NCBI GenBank assembly: GCA_963930775.1
Contig: OZ005702.1
Coordinates: forward strand, 5,766,001 to 5,830,000
Direction of reading: 5' to 3'
Source of the DNA: Cliona cf. orientalis
Taxonomy: Eukaryota; Porifera; Demospongiae; Clionaida; Clionaidae
DNA: 64,000 bases
Shown: positions 25,939-37,379 of the stretch, in pieces
Numbering within the stretch: the first letter of the stretch is position 1
Layout: every line of letters starts with the position of its first letter
Notes under the pieces: generated by a model
What the model was told of the DNA's origin: nothing
The model's database searches: none
What the model saw: only the letters and a program-made list of their open reading frames with translations
Program-made: the position numbers and the translations under genes

Positions 25939-26766
25939 CTCTCCTATTGTTGGTCTAGTGTGCTTACTCTATTTCTGGTATTTTATTTTGAAGCTGTCTA
26001 CATAAGCCTAGTAAAGAGATGTTCCTTTAGTGTTTAATTTTTGATTCCACCTTGTTATTTGTACTGATGCATCATCGCGCATGTCTGGTGTTGAAAGAAA
26101 GCTAGCTATTATCTTGTGTGTTTATTCTTACATCAACTATTGCCATGCTTTTGAAAATCCACTAAACAGGAGACAGTCTATTCCTCTCTACACCTTAAAA
26201 ATTAATCAACCTTCTTAACACTTATTATAACTAGAGCTCTGTAGAGCACATACCCCGCGCGCTCTGCACTGCAGTGTATGTAGCTTAGTATTGCAACACT
26301 ATGCGGCATTTATGACTTGACGACCCTTTCCAACATTGAGCTTGAGCATGCGCAGTCATATCAGCACACTAAAAGAGTGGGTGTGGTCGATAAACCACAG
26401 GCATGCTGAACAGAAAATGCACGATTTATAGCACTAGAAAGCCTTTTTGAGCAATTCGAAGTGTGTACAAACCAGTTTTTCACCGATATCTACTGATTGG
26501 TTGTGGTCACAGCTCGCACAGATGCCTAGAACGCGAGATCTGGCGATTTTCGTGCCGACAACGACAACGACAACGACAGACAGACAAACCGATTGCTTTA
26601 CCCCTTGCGCGTGCGCGCGGGGTAATTATGCCACTATGCATGCCCAGATTCAGTGCATCCAGATCCGAATGATGGATATTTCGGAATTAATTGCGCAAGG
26701 AATAGAACCGTATCCATGTACTGTCACGTGATCTAATCACAAATCTCCTTAGTCACTCAAAAGAAG
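25939..26766. other. SCAMP relic 2 3' sequence and a lone NLR-type upstream region
   Basis: After the conserved 3' sequence and a Helentron-like element, 26655-26750 resembles the upstream region of NLR-D (GGATCCAGATG-type sequence) and NLR-B, including CACGTG at 26725-26730. No CARD exon follows; the foldback-like element begins at about 26767. This may be an orphaned NLR promoter. Confidence 0.55.
26227..26624 (-). mobile_element. Helentron-like non-autonomous element, copy 2
   Basis: Same ends and order as 20801-21218: on the minus strand TTACCCCGCGCGC..., then GCGCGCGGGGTATGTGCTC, stem-loop and CTAG. The two copies bracket SCAMP relic 2 as direct repeats about 5.4 kb apart. Confidence 0.5.
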
Positions 26767-26959
26767 TTAGCCGCACATTCCAGCGGTGTTGAGCCGCACA
26801 TTCCTGTGGTGTTCATGTCCCATTCCAGTGCTAGGCTCGCAATAATTACATGTACATGTATATTGTTATAATGTCTGCTGTCATCCACGTCCATGTGCCG
26901 CATTTTCGTGCTGATGCTGCGGTTGAGCATGCAGATACAAAAAAAGGTAAAAATCAATG

Positions 26960-28110
26960 AAAATATAGCTAGGCAATGTGAGGCTGGTCTCAAATCAGTG
27001 TGTACACTTGTCTACAGAGCCTCTAGCTACCCAGCCTCACATTATAAACAAAGATTGTGTGTACTAGCTAGGCAATGTGAGGCTGGGCTCAAATTGGTGC
27101 CTACAGTCATCAAAAGAGCCTCTGGCAACGCAGCCTCACATTGTAAACCAAGTATCTTGTGTGTACTAGCTAGGCAATGTGAGGCTGGCCTCAAATTGGT
27201 GCCTACAGTCGTCAAAAGAGCCTCTGGCAACGCAACCTCACATTGTAAACCAAGTATCTTGTGTGTACTAGCTAGGCAATGTGAGGCTGGGCTCAAATTG
27301 GTGCCTACAGTCGTCAAAAGAGCCTCTGGCAACGCAACCTCACATTGTAAACCAAGTATCTTGTGTGTACTAGCTAGGCAATGTGAGGCTGGGCTCAAAT
27401 TGGTGCCTACAGTCGTCAAAAGAGCCTCTGGCAACGCAACCTCACATTGTAAACCAAGTATCTTGTGTGTACTAGCTAGGCAATGTGAGGCTGGGCTCAA
27501 ATTGGTACCTACACTCGTCAAAAGAGCCTCTGGCTACCCAGCCTCACATTGTAAACCAAGCACTGATCTTGTGTGTACTAGCTATAGGCAATGTGAGGCT
27601 GGGTTCAAATTGGTGCATACAGTCGTCAAAAGAGCCTCTGGCTACCCAGCCTCACTTTCTAAACCAAGTATCTTGTGAGTACTAGCTAGGCATTGTGAGG
27701 CTGGCCTCAAATCAGTGTGTACACTTGTCTACAGAGCCTCTAGCTCCCCAGCCTCACATTATAAACCAAGTATCTTGTGTGTACTAGCTAGGCAATGTGA
27801 TACTGGGTTCAAATTGGTGCATACAGTCATCAAAAGAGGCTCTGGCTACCCAGCCTCACATTGTAAACCAAGTATATCTTTTGAGTACTAGCTAGGCAAT
27901 GTGAGGCTGGTCTTAAATTGGTGCCTACACTCGTCAAAAGAGCCTCTAGCTACCCAGTCTCACATTGTAAACCAAGTATCTTGTGTGTACTAGCTAGGCA
28001 ATGTGAGGCTGGCCTCAAATTGGTGCCTACACTCATCAAAAGAGCCTCTAGCTACTCAGCCTCACATTCTAAACTAAATAACTTGTGTGTACTAGCTAGG
28101 CGATGTTTGA
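26960..28110 (+). repeat. Tandem array, 102-bp unit, about 11 copies
   Basis: Units start about TAGCTAGGCAATGTGAGGCT at 27065, 27167 and 27269 (period 102). Each unit has inverted arms, AATGTGAGGCTGG near its start and CCAGCCTCACATT about 50 bp later, so each could form its own hairpin. Five central units are nearly identical; the outer ones are more diverged. An ORF running through most of it on each strand reflects 102 being divisible by 3. Confidence 0.95.
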
Positions 28111-28746
28111 GATACCCTAGCATCTATTTAACTACCTTACGAAGTTAGGAGAGAAACTAAGGTCATCTTCTGCTCCACATTTTGTTTGTAAATATCGTGT
28201 GCTGTTTTTGGTTGCCACGCCCACAGGACTGGTTGCTATGGTAACCAATTTGGTCCTAAATTAGATTAATGTACTAACAATCAAAGAACCAAATCTAACA
28301 TACATATTTCAAAGACTTTTCCATATACAGTGAGTTTTGTATCACCATATTTTTGAAACAAAAGTGCATGTCCCCATGCCTTAATGCGCCTGGGTATTTT
28401 CCATAAATATACAGATAAAACACTGCAGTATTAATAATTTAACACAAGTAAACGTCAGATTCTATATTAATGGATTTTTTTCTCAATGATCTTGCATGCT
28501 GTCCAGTGGTCATATTAATGGGGAAATCATGAGAGCAATATCGAGTCATGTCAAACTCAGACCAATACTGTATAGCTTCAAGTTTTCGTGAATTTCGTGA
28601 TTGGACTTCTGATCACAAAACTTTGGTGTTGTGGGCGTGGCTACGTTCTGTGTGCACAGGCTCATCGCAAGCGCGATCGTGCGTACGTGTAGTGAATGTG
28701 TGAACTGTCTGAAACGAAGTATTGAATCGCTGCTGACTATGTGCAT
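28111..28746. other. Interior of foldback-like element, no gene seen
   Basis: Mixed AT-rich sequence. Short ORFs only, none recognisable. Confidence 0.6.
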
Positions 28747-29110
28747 CAGGGTTTCATTTAGGTGGGGGGGGGGGGGGCATTCGCCCTCCCTTGTAAGCTG
28801 GCTGCCCCCCCTTGAGAATAGCCACCAACCATACGTATAATACATGTACATGTAAAAAGATTAAATGATGAAAGTGTCCAACACGGCAGTTTTGCTCATA
28901 TTTAACCTATAAACTATCTGAAGCTTCACGCTACGCGAGTTAGGAAACACATTCCCCATTCAACATTTGACTATTAAAAAGGAGGGATATCACTGACATG
29001 CTTCTCCATCCAAGTGCTCAGAAGCCACCAGAAACAGTCTCAGAGGTTATAGGGTTAAAAAATTTCCTGGGGGAGCATATACCCCAGACCCCCCTAATGT
29101 ACTATTCTAC
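28747..29110. mobile_element. CAGGGTTTCATTTAGG-family element, copy 3, truncated and inverted
   Basis: Starts CAGGGTTTCATTTAGG and runs as the reverse complement of 15421-15781 and 24652-25077 (shared AGCCACCAGAAACAGTCTC). The other terminus is missing and it abuts the next repeat at 29111. Confidence 0.75.
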
Positions 29111-29380
29111 ATTATAACAAGTATAAAAACAATTGAATAAACTTGAAGAATGAAGTAGGGATGGCAGGATCAAAAAGTACACAAACAAGAGGTACCAGTA
29201 ATCACATCTACTATACATCCCTACGCTTGCTTTTCTCGACTATTGTGCACCTATTAATCATAGTTTACGTGTTTGTTGAGTGCAGTATGTGGGAGACTTT
29301 CATGCAGGTTGTTCCCTAGTTGTCACGATGTTTCAGTTTATCAGACTGAGTTTTGATTCAATCGCATCATATAGTTATTA
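29111..29380. mobile_element. Copy of the long-TIR element, one arm plus part of the interior
   Basis: 29111-29235 matches the left arm of 52268-52663; 29236-29380 is a diverged version of its interior (GTGGGAG, TCAGACTGAGTTTTGATTCA). The right arm is not seen. Confidence 0.6.
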
Positions 29381-29591
29381 AATTTTGTGTGGACATGCCC
29401 GTACATGCATTACCCGACAATTTCCTTCTTGCTGTGATACTGTAGTGGCCATAAATCTGCAATATTATTCTAGTGATGGTTAACATATTACTAAAAGGGT
29501 ATAATACTATAGTTGAAATGGTTCAGTAATAATTATTATTATTTTTATAGTGATATTAAACGAAAGCAAAGACTAACAATTTGCCACTCCC

Positions 29592-30800
29592 TTGAAAACA
29601 GACTGTGATTATGAGTCGGCAGCATTGAACCTCGTAACTGAACTTGAGACAGTAGGCCTCAGTGAACATCTCATTTTATGGATCACGGACTACCTTATAG
29701 ACAGATGGCAATCTGTAGTCCTGAATAGTGAAACATCAACTGCTCTCCCTGTCATATCCGGTGTGCCACAGGGCTCAGTCCTGGGTCCTTTGTTATTCTT
29801 GCTGTATGTCAGTGACATTAATGACCTAAGTCTGTCTATGGGATCCAAACTGGTTATGTATGCTGATGACATGCATACTTCTGTATCGTCCAATTACTTC
29901 AGAAAATGATTTTATCCTCTTGCAACATGATGTAGATGCGCTTGGAGTATGGAGTCTTCTGAACCATCAGATTCTATCTTTAGTGCATCCAAATGCAAAT
30001 CAATGGTCTTATCCTGTACGAGATTCAAAACTCAGCCCATGTCCAGTTCTTCTATTAGGCTCATTGCTGGAGAGAGTTGACTCTTTCAAATATCTTGGAC
30101 TAAAAATCAAAGTGCAACCTCACTCGGACCAACCACATTAAGGGAATCTGATCAAAGTAAGGAGGCTTGTTGGGCTACTCTTTCGACAATTCTATCTCTA
30201 TGCAGAACCGTCCACAAAAAAAACTCTCTACCTCACTCTTATTCACCCGAATCTTGAATATTATGCCAGTGCAATCTGGAATCCATATTTAATCAGATTG
30301 CAAGCTCATAGAAGATGTTCAAAAATTCGCGTGCAAGATCTGTATAAAAGACTGGCACCTAGACTATATTATGAAGAAATGCTTGCTAGACTTAATATCC
30401 CTAGATTCGATGACGAAAAGCTTTGAGACTTTGTCTACTGTTGATTATAACAGCCTGACACCGCAAGTAACCCCATCAATTGGCAATCTTGTCCCTATGA
30501 AACAAGATTCAATCACTCATGGCAACTCGATTATCAAACTGGTCACTCTTCACAGTACTTATATTCTTATTTTCCCCGTATACTATAGAGCATTAATGAT
30601 TGGAATAAGTTAAGTAGCAATGTTGTATCATGACATTGTACTAATGTAGGTAGCTTTAAGACTAAATTATATCAGTTTATGTTCAGTTAGCTGTTTATTT
30701 AACTGGGTGTGCATTTTCTTATTAGCTTTGCTATTTTTGTACATCCATGCATAGTGCTAAACTTATAGAGAGAAAACCTTACAAATTAAAGTTTGATGAT
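29592..30800 (+). pseudogene. Non-LTR retrotransposon reverse transcriptase fragment
   Basis: A frame reads ISGVPQGSVLGPLLFLLYVS and, about 25 residues later, VMYADDMHTS: the RT fingers/palm blocks with the YADD catalytic pair, as in Jockey/CR1/I-type LINEs. Further on, other frames give DSFKYLGLKI and TLYLTLIHPNLEYYASAIWN, the usual RT C-terminal region. Stops and frame changes separate them, and the endonuclease and 5' RT are absent. The 3' end is probably near 30800 (TTTGATGATGATATA). This is a 5'-truncated dead copy inside the foldback-like element. Confidence 0.85.
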
Positions 30801-33025
30801 GATATATACACCCCCTGGAAAGGTGAATGATTGAGATTCTGAATCAATGGCCAGCCTAGAATTCAAAAGTAATAATTATTATTGGATTTGCGAAAATACC
30901 CCAGTGCCATGGAATCTAAATCATTATGCCTCAGATCCAATGCAAAATACCGGTAATAAGACTTAGTATGGAACTAATTACTCAGAGTATGTCACTTCAC
31001 TTGGGCATTTCCATATTATCTCTGGTGATGGGGATCCATACTTGAGTCATAATCACTAGTCAAAGTGAAATCGGTCCCTACAATCTATTATTAGACTTCA
31101 TGGGTTTATTTTGTGGCAGCTATAATAATAATATTATTATTATAATAATAATAATAATATTATTATTACAGGGAGGGGACTTTGTTGTAAGTGTATACTG
31201 ATTACTTATTACCAGTACCCACAAGACTACAGCATCAGATGGCCCATTATTATAAGCGACTATAAAGCTAAGGAATGTTGGATGACGACAATCAGATTCT
31301 TATACATATCTGCATGGTGGGGTGCTCGGGGAACCAAGAGGACAAGCTTTACAAGTAATTATTATTATGAAGAAAGGAGACAGCACTGGCCTGCTGAAAT
31401 ATGAAGTACATGCATGCGTGCATGCAATTCTGATGCACTATAAGGTTGTAAATAATTATTATTATACTAGCTACTGGCTAGTAGCCATAATGCATATAAT
31501 ATTATAATCATGATAATAAAAATTATGGCTGGTAGCCGGGGCTTGGGTTTGAATAGGCACTATATAAGTATACAGTATGTTCCATGGGATGATTCTCAGA
31601 GCATGCATGCATGTATGACTGTCAAGCTTCTATACAACTCCGATTGGAATCACTGAATCTTATAATTATCTGTAATATGTCATTCAGCTATACGGATGAA
31701 TGTCATAATGGTTGTGCACACTATAATAATAATAATATTATATCGCACGCCTACTGCCACTCATGCACTGGCTTGATCGAGGTATTAATATTATATGGGA
31801 CTAGTGAAGTATCTATAATTATACAGCAACAACTTAAGGTAAAACTAAAATTAATACTAGCTCACAATTATACATCTCAAGAATTGTCCATCTCTGGAGA
31901 TTTGTTTCCAATGGGAGGTGTATATCAATCTCAACAACTCTTTTTGCCTGTATCAGAGAACACAGCCGACCTCATTCATCACTTAAATAAAATCCTTGTA
32001 CCTTTCATTTGATTTATCCATGCAGAAGAGTCTTAGACTATTATGATATAATAATATTGTTAACTGACAGTATCATCTTTGATAACTGTTTCGTTATTGC
32101 CTTTACTACTATAATTATTTCCTAATGTAGTCATGTCTAATTCATTCAATGCATGATGTGTCGGCATTACTTTTGTACTACAATGTCATGCAGTCAGCTT
32201 CTACACTCTTGTCTCTAATCCACTCCTTGCATGCACATGCACCTCCGTACCTCACTTGAAATTCCCATAATATTATTATAATAAAAGTAATAATATTATT
32301 TCAATGTGGACATCATCAATTCCAACTGAATCTGAATCACATCACCTTTCAATAAGCAAGAGTAGGCCGGGGTGGCAGTAACAAAAAGCACCAAAATATA
32401 ATAATATTATTATTATAGTGGTATATAGTGATGGAAAACAGTAGTATTACTATAATATTATTATTATTATAGAGCCTCATTATGTTTTTCAACATTTTCG
32501 TGTGCAATGTTTAAAAACATGGATGGCCTGGATACAAGGGTAGTATTACTATAGCTAGTAAATATTATTATAATATTATATACTACATAATAATATTATT
32601 TTACTTTGTATGCATAAGTTGTCACTACTGCATGACTTCATAAATCATGATGTATAGGGATGTCTCTTGTATACTAGTTTTTTATCACTACCACCGAGTG
32701 TAATAGGTTTAGGCTGAGCTGTACAATACAATTAATTATCAGTGAATGAATGACATTGCACCAACTTATTCTAGTAGTAATAGCCATAATCATGTTAATT
32801 ATCATGAAAGAACTGTGTACAATATAATAATAATATTATCAGGATGCAATCAACATGATTGGTTACAAAAAATATTATTTTAGTGTGTACATGTGTGTTT
32901 GATGACTATTATCATACAATAAAAAAAATTAATTATTGTGCACACAAAAATTATTACACATCTGCTGTCTCCGTACTTCTTGAGTGAAATTCTCAATAGC
33001 TAATTATTGGATATCTGGCATTAAG
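30801..33025. other. AT-rich interior with TAA/TTA repeats and small palindromes
   Basis: Rich in AATAATATTATTATTATA-type palindromes (for example 31127-31168, 32397-32412, 32448-32473, 32560-32600). No recognisable coding content; the ORF at 31611-32012 has low-complexity codon use and no known motif. Confidence 0.7.
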
Positions 33026-33027
33026 TT

Positions 33028-33526
33028 AGTAGATCATCTTCACTGTACACCAATCACGCAATCACATTTTATAGTCGTACCAACAGTTTCAGCTCAAGGT
33101 GAAAGAACTAGTGTGATCCAATGTGAATGTGCATGGAGATTTCTATATTGGGGAACAGGAAAAACTCTGTACATCAGACTAAAAGAGCGTAAGGAAGCTT
33201 GCTGAACTGTTGACAATGTCACTCTGGCTGAGAACCATCAAACAATGCTCCAGTCAAAAGATGGATGACCACCAGCCCCACCCACCAACAATCCTAGCTC
33301 CCTCAAGATCATTACTTGGTCCAGAGCAGACCCCTAACTTGATGACAGCAACACCAGTACCGATGGATCCATTGAGAGGATTAAAAGACTATTCAAGAAT
33401 TAGCTTGTGTATGTATGTTTGCATTGTTGCCCTGATGATGGCTACAGTATGGTAGCCGAAACTGTTGGCACTATCATAAAAACGTAATTGCAATGATTGG
33501 TGTACAATGAAGAAGATGATCTACGA
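33028..33526. mobile_element. Penelope-like remnant between inverted repeats
   Basis: 33028-33065 (GTAGATCATCTTCACTGTAC) is inverted at 33485-33525, and CCAACAGTTTC near 33079 is inverted near 33456. Between them a frame reads FLYWGTGKTLYIRLKERKEA then a stop, which resembles the GIY-YIG endonuclease end of Penelope-like elements. GATGATGGCTACAGTATGG near 33434 resembles their 3' region. Assignment rests on short motifs. Confidence 0.4.
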
Positions 33527-33531
33527 CTGTA

Positions 33532-33718
33532 TAGTGGAAACTTTCGAGGGAGAAAACTTTCGTGGATCGGTAGGAAGCGAACATTAAATTTTCATGGAAT
33601 GTTAAACTGATTGCATACATGGGTATGGCATGCCTTAAAATTTCATGGAGAAAACTTTCGCAAGTGGCTATAAAATTGCCATATTCACAAAGGTTTTCTC
33701 CCTCGAAAGTTCCCACTA
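33532..33718. mobile_element. 187-bp TIR MITE with TA duplication
   Basis: Ends TAGTGGAAACTTTCGAGGGA and, at the right, the complement of TAGTGGGAACTTTCGAGGGA, continuing to GAAAAC on both arms; flanked by TA. Mariner-type non-autonomous element. Confidence 0.85.
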
Positions 33719-33720
33719 TA

Positions 33721-34744
33721 ATAATATGGTATAATGTCTTAGTATTGTATCGCTGAATCCGTGTTGAAGGGAGATTATGCACTCAGCAGTCTTCAAAGTA
33801 CTGGAGAAAAACACAATAAACAGTCATAAAACCAAATCTATATATAAGTTGATCTTATAAGAAAATAGAAGGATATTAAACATTCGAAATTACTTAGCTC
33901 ACATATTGAGCATACTCAAGCCAGTTAAGGACTGGGACCAGCTAAATTTCACTGTTTTTACCATGTCTTGTAAGCATAGTTACAGCAAAATGAAAAGTAA
34001 TAAAGTAATATGACAGTTATCCCAGGTTCTTCAACCTTTGATGTGGCTAATGACACATCTTTTAGCCCCGCCCATCAAACCGCAACGGACACACCTCCAT
34101 TTTCGTGGAAGCACTTCACTCAACATGGATGAGCTAGGCGGTGAACTTCTCGGCCGTGGATCAGCTAGATAGCCATAGTAGTAGTTTCTTACTTTAATTT
34201 ATAACATTTTTGTCGTTTGCAATTTTTAAAACGACCGTTCATTTGATAGTGAGAGGTGAAAATCCACAAAAGTGCCACTCCCACTTTCTATATAGAGCCT
34301 TCTTTTGAGAAACTGGAGGGGTAAGTTAAAAATTGCAAACGACAGATCTTTAGATATTACTTACATAAGTACTATGAGCGACAGAACTCGCCGAACCATC
34401 TTGTTCCAACACCCCGCCTAGCACAGTCTACCTATTCCTATACTTCACTACTAGCGGGTGTGGCTTAGGTCACATGACCTGTCAGTTAGCTGCTCCAGAA
34501 TCACCATTCAGAAGGTCTGCTACTGGCTGTACATGGATGAATCATTGATAAACTCAAAGGATTATCACGTATGCACTGGATTTTCGGTGTGAAATTTGTC
34601 AATCTGGGAGATAGCTGTACGGTGGGCGGGGACCGTGCTATGAATATCATTATCGCGCGGGTCCCAGGCCTTAACGTGTCTGAGATAATGCTCAGCTTCA
34701 CAAAGAAGGAGGCTAAATCTACAGTTAACATCTCTATCAACAAG
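33721..34744. other. Interior of foldback-like element, no gene seen
   Basis: About 1 kb without recognisable genes. CTGGAGGGG/CGTTTGC-containing segments near 34210 and 34330 are weakly inverted (GTCGTTTGCAATTTTTAA and TTAAAAATTGCAAACGAC), so a small TIR element of about 135 bp (34211-34345) is likely. Confidence 0.55.
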
Positions 34745-35310
34745 CGTACACACCAATTTGAGGCCAGCCTCACATTGCCAAGCTACGTACACACAAAAGA
34801 CTTGATTTATAATGTGAGGCTGCGTTGCCAGAGGCTCTTTTGACGACTGTACGCACCAATTTGAGCCCAGCCTCACATTGCCTAGCTAGTACACACAAGA
34901 TACTTGGTTTATAATGTGAGGCTGGGTAGCCAGAGGCTCTTTTGACGAGTGTAGGCACCAATTTGAGGCCAGCCTCACATTGCCTAGCTAGTACACACAA
35001 GATACAGTATTACTTGGTTTATAATGTGAGGCTGGGGAGCTAGAGGCCCTTTTGACGAGTGTAGGCACCAATTTGAGGCCAGCCTCACATTGCCTAGCTA
35101 GTACACACAGGATACTTGGTTTACAATGCCACGGTGAGGCTGCGTTGCCAGAGGCTCTTTTGACAACTGTATGCACCAATTTGAGGCCAGCCTCACATTG
35201 CCTAGCTAGTATACACAAGATACTTGGTTTACAAAGTGAGGCTGGGTAGGTAGAGGCTCTTTTGACGAGTGTAGGCACCAATTTGAGGCCAGCCTAGGCT
35301 CACATTGCCT
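34745..35310 (-). repeat. 102-bp repeat array, second copy, inverted
   Basis: About five units of the same repeat as 26960-28110 on the opposite strand (CACCAATTTGAGGCCAGCCT, TACACACAAGATACTTGGTT). One unit carries an insertion near 35129. It forms the right inner arm of the foldback-like element. Confidence 0.92.
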
Positions 35311-35604
35311 TATACACCAATCTGAGCCAGCCTTCAATAATACATAGAATAGATTTCTACCATATTCACCTTAGATCCATGCATGGATACTACTATATCA
35401 TACACCAATCTGAGCCAGCCTGACATTCCTTCAAGTAGATCCATGGACACTTCTGGCTCGATCTCTGGTGCTGCAGGAAATCAGCTATATAGCAATATTA
35501 TTGCGAGCGTGGCATGGGAATGGGAATAGGAATGTTGGCCCTGCAATGTGCGGTTGAGTTCGAGTACCGCTGGAATGTGAGGCTCCAGAATGTGCGGCTA
35601 CCTT

Positions 35605-36180
35605 CTAATTCCGAGCGAAGCGAGGTCTCTACTCGGGCTCGAGAGTAGTTTCGTATGGCTTCTGGGCGTATCTTTCGCGTGCGTCAAAATTTTCTTTCTT
35701 ACTCTCTTCGGCGACTCAGGCCACGTCGCCAAGTATTTCTGAGTCATAAGCTGTGGCCTCCCTCGAGATGGTCATGCAAGGCCTACAAACTCTACCGTTC
35801 TGCTGGACTGTGCTTACCGGGCACTGTCAATGTGCGCGCGGCCAAAAATGATCGCACCTTCTTGGCCCAAAGTTGTTCGTCCTGTCGCTGATGGTAAAGA
35901 TGTTGCTAGCTGTGGCCTGTCAATTGGTCTACTTTTGGCTTCATTCTTCCAAGACCGACGACATAATGGAGCTCCTTTTGCTGCTAATACTTCAGCATAG
36001 ACAAAAGAAACCACTCCCTTGTCATGTGATCTACACGTGCAACATAATTTAATTTACAGGGAAGGCGGGGGAACCCTAAATTCATCGTGCATCATGCATA
36101 AACAGGAAGTTCAATACAGGATATTGGTTGGCATGGTGGCTCGCTGAGCGCGAGCGAGGACTGCTACACAAAGTGTAACT
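35605..36180. other. Spacer between foldback-like element and NLR-C promoter
   Basis: No gene recognised. CACGTG-like ACACGTGC at about 36031 and GAGCGAAGCGA at about 35612. Confidence 0.5.
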
Positions 36181-36336
36181 CTAGTTAGTGCATGTTATCC
36201 AATCACGTGATTAAACCACCAATGCAATTCCTACAATTCCACAATTGTGCAAGTACAAGCCGACCCATCTTCTTTCGAGTGAAAAAGAAGTTTCCTGTTT
36301 AAAGATCATCGCTCGCTACCAGGTCCACCGCTAAAG
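36181..36336 (+). promoter_or_regulatory. NLR-C proximal promoter / 5' UTR block
   Basis: ATCCAATCACGTGATT (36197-36212: CCAAT next to CACGTG) is shared with NLR-D. From 36273 the block TTTCGAGTGAAAAAGAAG, TTTCCTGTTT, GCTACCAGGTCCACC runs to the ATG, nearly as in NLR-D and NLR-B. Confidence 0.55.
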
Positions 36337-36649
36337 ATGGCGTCTATAAATCAATCGCCTGAAGTCAAGTCGATCTTAAAACAAACTCACGATCTCATAA
36401 TAGCGTTGTCAAGTGATCCACTGAGCGTGGCAGGGATACTGCTTAGCAATGAACTGATTTGTGAAGAAGAACACTCAAAAATGTTGGTACATTGTTACAC
36501 TCCAGCAGAGAAAGCGGCCATTCTGGTCAGAGCAGTCAGAAATACGATTAAAATAGCTCCAATCAAGTTTCAGGTATTTCTCGAGATTCTTTCAGAACAG
36601 CGGGTCTGTGCTAAAGAGGTGGTGGAGAGACTGCACTCTACCTACCAAA
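36337..36649 (+). CDS. NLR-C exon 1: CARD-like domain
   Basis: 104 codons plus one base from MASINQSPEVKSILKQTHDL. Helix pattern as in NLR-B: DPLSVAGILLSNELICEEEH, TPAEKAAILVRAVRNTI, KFQVFLEILSE. It has two extra residues (EQRV) near the C-terminal helix relative to NLR-B. Donor GTGAGT at 36650, phase 1, joining 45409. The CARD should mediate homotypic signalling; partners unknown. Confidence 0.8.
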
Positions 36650-37379
36650 GTGAGTTGAGTTCACTAGTGCATATCAAAGCAGATGGATAGATCGAATCAA
36701 AGAGTGGGAGGGGCTGGTACTTGAGTTTAGGCCACTTCAATTTGTTTCTTTGGCTGACCTTTCCTCAGGATAGGGGTGGTAGATCAGCTTGTGAATGATT
36801 AACTGGGCAAATCCTAGGTCAATAATTGAACCTTTTCTCGATTCTGCCTGTGACCTTAGCCTCGTCCCGAAATAGTGAGTCTGATAACGACTGCATGTGC
36901 ATGCACGAACCCTTACTACAGAACATGGTAAGCGAGTTTTCACAACAAAACGGCCTTTCGAGGGGATAAAAATAAACGTTTGAGTATCCTAGACGCCATC
37001 ACTAGCCAATGACAAGATGCTTTTTGAGTGCTTGGGCGATTTTTGAGCTTGACTAGTAATATATGATCAAGTTGTCCACAGATAGTATTCGGAGATTTTG
37101 GTGCATGCGCATATAGTCGTTACCGGGGCTCTCTTTTCCCCTCCCCAAGAGAGCCTGGGGACGAGGCTAACCTGACCTCTGATCTCAAAACTAACAAGTT
37201 TTCCCCAAAAGTACATGTAGGGTCGGTCGGGCCCGAGAAACAGAATATTAAGGTGAAGTGGCCTTAATAGGGACCATGAAGTTGGTACCCCGCAAGTTAA
37301 TGTCATAGTACTCGGATCCGCTCCTTCCTCCCCCTATTCTTAACATCACACTTAGAAATGCTAGATTACCCAAATAATA

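Larger units (their letters stand above)
26767..35604. mobile_element. Foldback-like composite element (about 8.8 kb) with inverted subterminal repeat arrays
   Basis: Left end TAGCCGCACATTCCAGCGG, right end the complement of TAGCCGCACATTC followed by CATTCCAGCGGT. The outer 120 bp or so on each side are inverted copies (both include GCTCGCAATAAT). Inside each end is an array of the same 102-bp unit, in opposite orientation (26960-28110 and 34745-35310). The interior carries a non-LTR RT fragment, Penelope-like debris, MITEs and AT-rich sequence, and no transposase was recognised. Long tandem-repeat TIRs around an unrelated loop are typical of foldback elements. It lies just upstream of NLR-C. 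Confidence 0.65.

Noticed and set aside
26893..27678. A 261-residue repeat protein and a 159-residue one on the other strand
   Set aside because: Both are readings of the 102-bp tandem array, whose period is divisible by three. No start context, no codon bias, and the same array is non-coding at 34745-35310.
26960..28110. CRISPR-like array
   Set aside because: The whole 102-bp unit repeats; there are no unique spacers of constant length, and the genome is eukaryotic.
31611..32012. A 133-residue ORF in the foldback interior
   Set aside because: Low-complexity AT-rich sequence with no motif, homology pattern or splice context that I can recognise.
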